The position numbers and the translations under genes were made by a program. 8,800 nucleotides of DNA from NCBI GenBank assembly GCA_002400445.1, contig DGQO01000090.1, positions 3,073 to 11,872 of the forward strand, given 5' to 3'. The notes under the pieces are model-generated. The model did no database searches, was not told where the DNA came from, and was given only the letters and a program-made list of their open reading frames with translations. Origin of the DNA: Chitinophagaceae bacterium UBA4412 (lineage in GTDB: Bacteria > Bacteroidota > Bacteroidia > Chitinophagales > Chitinophagaceae). Numbering within the stretch: position 1 is the stretch's first letter; each line of letters begins with the position of its first letter. Of this stretch, positions 7,355 to 8,800 are shown one piece after another.

Positions 7355-7477
7355 TTAGCAGGACGGTATTAAAAGAAATTCTAATTGCGTCTTGAAAGTA
7401 GATGGAAATAAAATAGCCCGTCCGTAATAGGTTAATATGCTAAGAGCATCATTAAATGCAGAGGAGAATTGTTTCAT
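7355..7477 (-). CDS. Doubtful 40-residue open frame
   Basis: An ATG at 7477 opens a 40-codon frame, MKQFSSAFNDALSILTYYGR and onward, ending at TAA. Its tail is FLLIPSC. In the frame two bases on, the same stretch continues as DAIRISFNTVLLSIAGLLL and runs to a TGA at 7317. A single shift would therefore give a peptide of about 53 residues with a hydrophobic tail resembling a membrane segment. I recognise no family, and there is no clear promoter. It could be a real small protein, a decayed gene or chance. Confidence 0.2.
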   Translation of the reverse strand: MKQFSSAFNDALSILTYYGRAILFPSTFKTQLEFLLIPSC

Positions 7478-7856
7478 CAATTGTGGTTTGTGGTTAAAGA
7501 GTTTTGGTCGTCAGATGGTAAATCTGTTCAGAGGAAATGGTGTGGTTTGAGAAATCGGTAATAACAGAGGTAAATCATTTTCCGTTTCTGAATGCAAACA
7601 TAATAACAGTTTTTAATAATCCAAAAATATTTTACCGTATTTTCCGAAGATAATGGGTATATATCCCCAATACCTATCATTTATTAAACAAATATTATCC
7701 ATAAAGCAACTTATATAAGAAAATATTCAAAGAAACTATTAAATATTTAGATATACTCCAATTACAGCACAAAACCCTACTACTTATCAGCTTAGCAGCT
7801 ATTTCGCTGACATATTAGCATATTATTTCCATTTATTGATTACAACCCGATTAAAG

Positions 7857-7873
7857 CCTGGAAAGTTTCCAGG
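7857..7873. promoter_or_regulatory. Perfect 17-bp palindrome, possible operator
   Basis: CCTGGAAA-G-TTTCCAGG is an exact inverted repeat with a single central base. It stands out as a GC-containing island in AT-rich surroundings, about 330 bases before the LEA14-like gene's putative promoter and about 620 bases upstream of the small secreted-protein gene. The form suits a dimeric DNA-binding protein. As RNA it would form a seven-pair stem with a three-base loop, but no T-tract follows, so a terminator is unlikely. Confidence 0.4.
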
Positions 7874-8198
7874 AAGGGTTTATCCCATGTCATCTCTTAA
7901 AAGTGCAAATTTGAAGCTCTGCAACTCAAAGAGAGGCGAAAGAAAATTTTAATTATTGTTAATATAGTTAAGCAATTTATTTAAATATTCATATATAACA
8001 TATAACACTATATAATTCAGCATAATAAAGAAGAAAATATAAAAATGATACAAACTTCCCGTAATAAATATCAAGAGTTAAGATAAACTCAGTTCAAAGT
8101 TGTTTTTTGCACTACTTAAAGTTTATTAAATGATTATAATTTATTTGATAACAGTTTATTAATACATATTCTATTTGCAAAAGTAATTAGTCGTTCCT

Positions 8199-8232
8199 TT
8201 TGACCGGAAAAATGTATTGTAACTAGATTTTG
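8199..8232 (+). promoter_or_regulatory. Bacteroidota-type promoter candidate for the LEA14-like lipoprotein gene
   Basis: TTTG at 8199-8202 is followed after 21 bases by TAGATTTTG at 8224-8232. This is close to the Bacteroidota primary-sigma pattern (-33 TTTG and -7 TAnnTTTG, here with one extra base inside the -7 box). Transcription would start near 8239 and leave a leader of about 85 bases before the ATG at 8323. Two short palindromes overlap the predicted start: ACTAGT (8235-8240) and ATTAG-TG-CTAAT (8241-8252). Confidence 0.45.
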
Positions 8233-8322
8233 CTACTAGTATTAGTGCTAATAATTCAACCATTCTCCTATAATCTGGTATCAATTAAATTCTGCTGTAT
8301 CTTCCGGTTTCAAAAAAGTAAA

Positions 8323-8790
8323 ATGAGGCAATTCTCAACTTCCCTTCTTCTCTGGTATACAGTTCTTACCGCACTTATAATGACATCATGTCATTCTCCT
8401 AAGGATTTAGAATTTCGGGACTTTAACGGATTAAGCCTGGATAAGGCGGGTTTTACCGCTTCGGCACTTAAGATTAACCTGGTTTATTTTAACCCTAATA
8501 ATTTCGGGCTTGAGGTAAATCGAACCGAATTAGACATTTACATTGACAGTAATTACCTGGGACATTCCAGCCAGTTGCTACAAGTGGAGGTGCCGAAAAG
8601 GGATGTATTTACCATTCCTCTTCGTATTGATGTGGATATGAAAAATTTGCTAAAAAATGGCCTGATTGCCCTGATGAATAAAGAAGTGTCGGTTAGAGCA
8701 GTAGGTACCGTGAAGTTGGGGAAGGCGGGAGTTTATAAAAATTTCAAGGTTGATTACAGCAGCAGGCAGCAGTTTTCTTATTTCTTTTAG
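8323..8790 (+). CDS. LEA14-like (LEA type 2 family) lipoprotein
   Basis: The product is 155 residues. The ATG at 8323 is chosen because it opens a lipoprotein signal peptide (MRQFSTSLLLWYTVLTALIM) ending in the lipobox MTSC, with the lipidated cysteine at about residue 23. The in-frame extension back to a TTG at 8230 would start inside the putative promoter and adds nothing protein-like. After the cysteine, PKDLEFRDFNGLSLDKAG leads into a beta-rich domain. Its features are LKINLVYFNPNNFGLEVNRTELDIYI, the substitution-tolerant strand LGHSSQ, FTIPLRIDVDMKNLL, and a final VRAVGTVKLGKAGVYKNFKVDYS. NPNNFGLEV and the following strand pattern are typical of LEA14/WHy domains, which appear in single-domain Bacteroidota lipoproteins of unknown role. 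It is probably anchored in the inner or outer membrane facing the periplasm. Only ten bases follow the stop in the window, so operon membership to the right cannot be judged. Confidence 0.85.
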   Translation: MRQFSTSLLLWYTVLTALIMTSCHSPKDLEFRDFNGLSLDKAGFTASALKINLVYFNPNNFGLEVNRTELDIYIDSNYLGHSSQLLQVEVPKRDVFTIPLRIDVDMKNLLKNGLIALMNKEVSVRAVGTVKLGKAGVYKNFKVDYSSRQQFSYFF

Positions 8791-8800
8791 CCTGAAGTGC

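Larger units (their letters stand above)
7235..8198. other. Long gap without a convincing gene, mostly very AT-rich
   Basis: Nearly 1 kb lies between two divergent genes. Bases 7260-7600 have ordinary composition for the window. They hold several short inverted repeats (7361-7423, 7437-7449, 7512-7526) and a doubtful 40-codon minus-strand frame. From about 7600 the sequence becomes strongly AT-rich; for example, 7981-8040 has 9 G or C in 60. In this part I see a tandem TATTTTACCG/TATTTTCCG pair (7628-7646), a GGGTATATATCCCC stretch (7656-7669) and a perfect 17-bp palindrome (7857-7873). I find no tRNA, no rRNA and no open frame with protein-like composition. It may be a regulatory region, the bed of an RNA gene, or decayed sequence. 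Confidence 0.6.

Noticed and set aside
7653..7718. 21-codon + strand frame beginning MGIYPQYLSF
   Set aside because: It is short, in AT-rich DNA, with no promoter and no family recognised; chance is the simplest explanation.
7600..8198. Insertion sequence or integrated element in the AT-rich gap
   Set aside because: No transposase or integrase frame, no terminal inverted repeats and no target duplication could be found.
8230..8322. Extended N-terminus of the LEA14-like protein from a TTG codon
   Set aside because: The extension overlaps the putative -7 box and would bury the lipoprotein signal peptide 31 residues inside the protein.

Overview
The window looks like chromosomal DNA from a Bacteroidota bacterium, most plausibly a Chitinophagaceae-like relative. 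Three things point there: a type IX secretion (T9SS) type B C-terminal domain, a PorP/SprF-family outer-membrane protein ending in a CPRNVW-like tail, and a promoter candidate of the TTTG / TAnnTTTG type. Start codons lack Shine-Dalgarno sequences and have A-rich leaders, which also fits the phylum. The placement rests on protein families read by eye, not on a search.

Layout. At the left edge, on the + strand, is the 3' part of a BlaR1-like M56 membrane metallopeptidase gene (1-954), whose start lies outside the window. It converges with a two-gene minus-strand unit, and its stop codon directly abuts the stop codon of the PorP/SprF gene. The unit is transcribed right to left. First comes a very large secreted protein (6679-2015, 1554 aa) with a signal peptide, an IgGFc-binding-protein-like N-terminal region, a long array of PKD and Ig-like modules, and a C-terminal gliding-motility/T9SS type B domain. 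Four bases later a GTG-started PorP/SprF gene follows (2010-955). In the T9SS literature PorP/SprF proteins are the partners needed to secrete or anchor type B CTD proteins, so the pair reads as a surface adhesin plus its dedicated outer-membrane partner.

Upstream on the same strand is a small secreted protein (7234-6884, 116 aa). It resembles the FN3/Ig-like module usually found just before T9SS sorting domains, but here it stands alone. Two adjacent hairpins (6778-6828) follow it and probably separate it from the adhesin unit.

The next 1.09 kb (7235-8322) has no convincing gene. Its left third is of ordinary composition and holds several short inverted repeats and a doubtful small minus-strand reading frame. 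The rest is extremely AT-rich, interrupted by a perfect 17-bp palindrome, and ends in a good promoter candidate. That promoter serves the last gene (8323-8790, +), a lipoprotein with an LEA14-like (LEA type 2) domain.

I found no mobile element, CRISPR array, tRNA or rRNA. The most noteworthy items are the adhesin/PorP cassette, the stand-alone FN3-like protein and the structured AT-rich gap.
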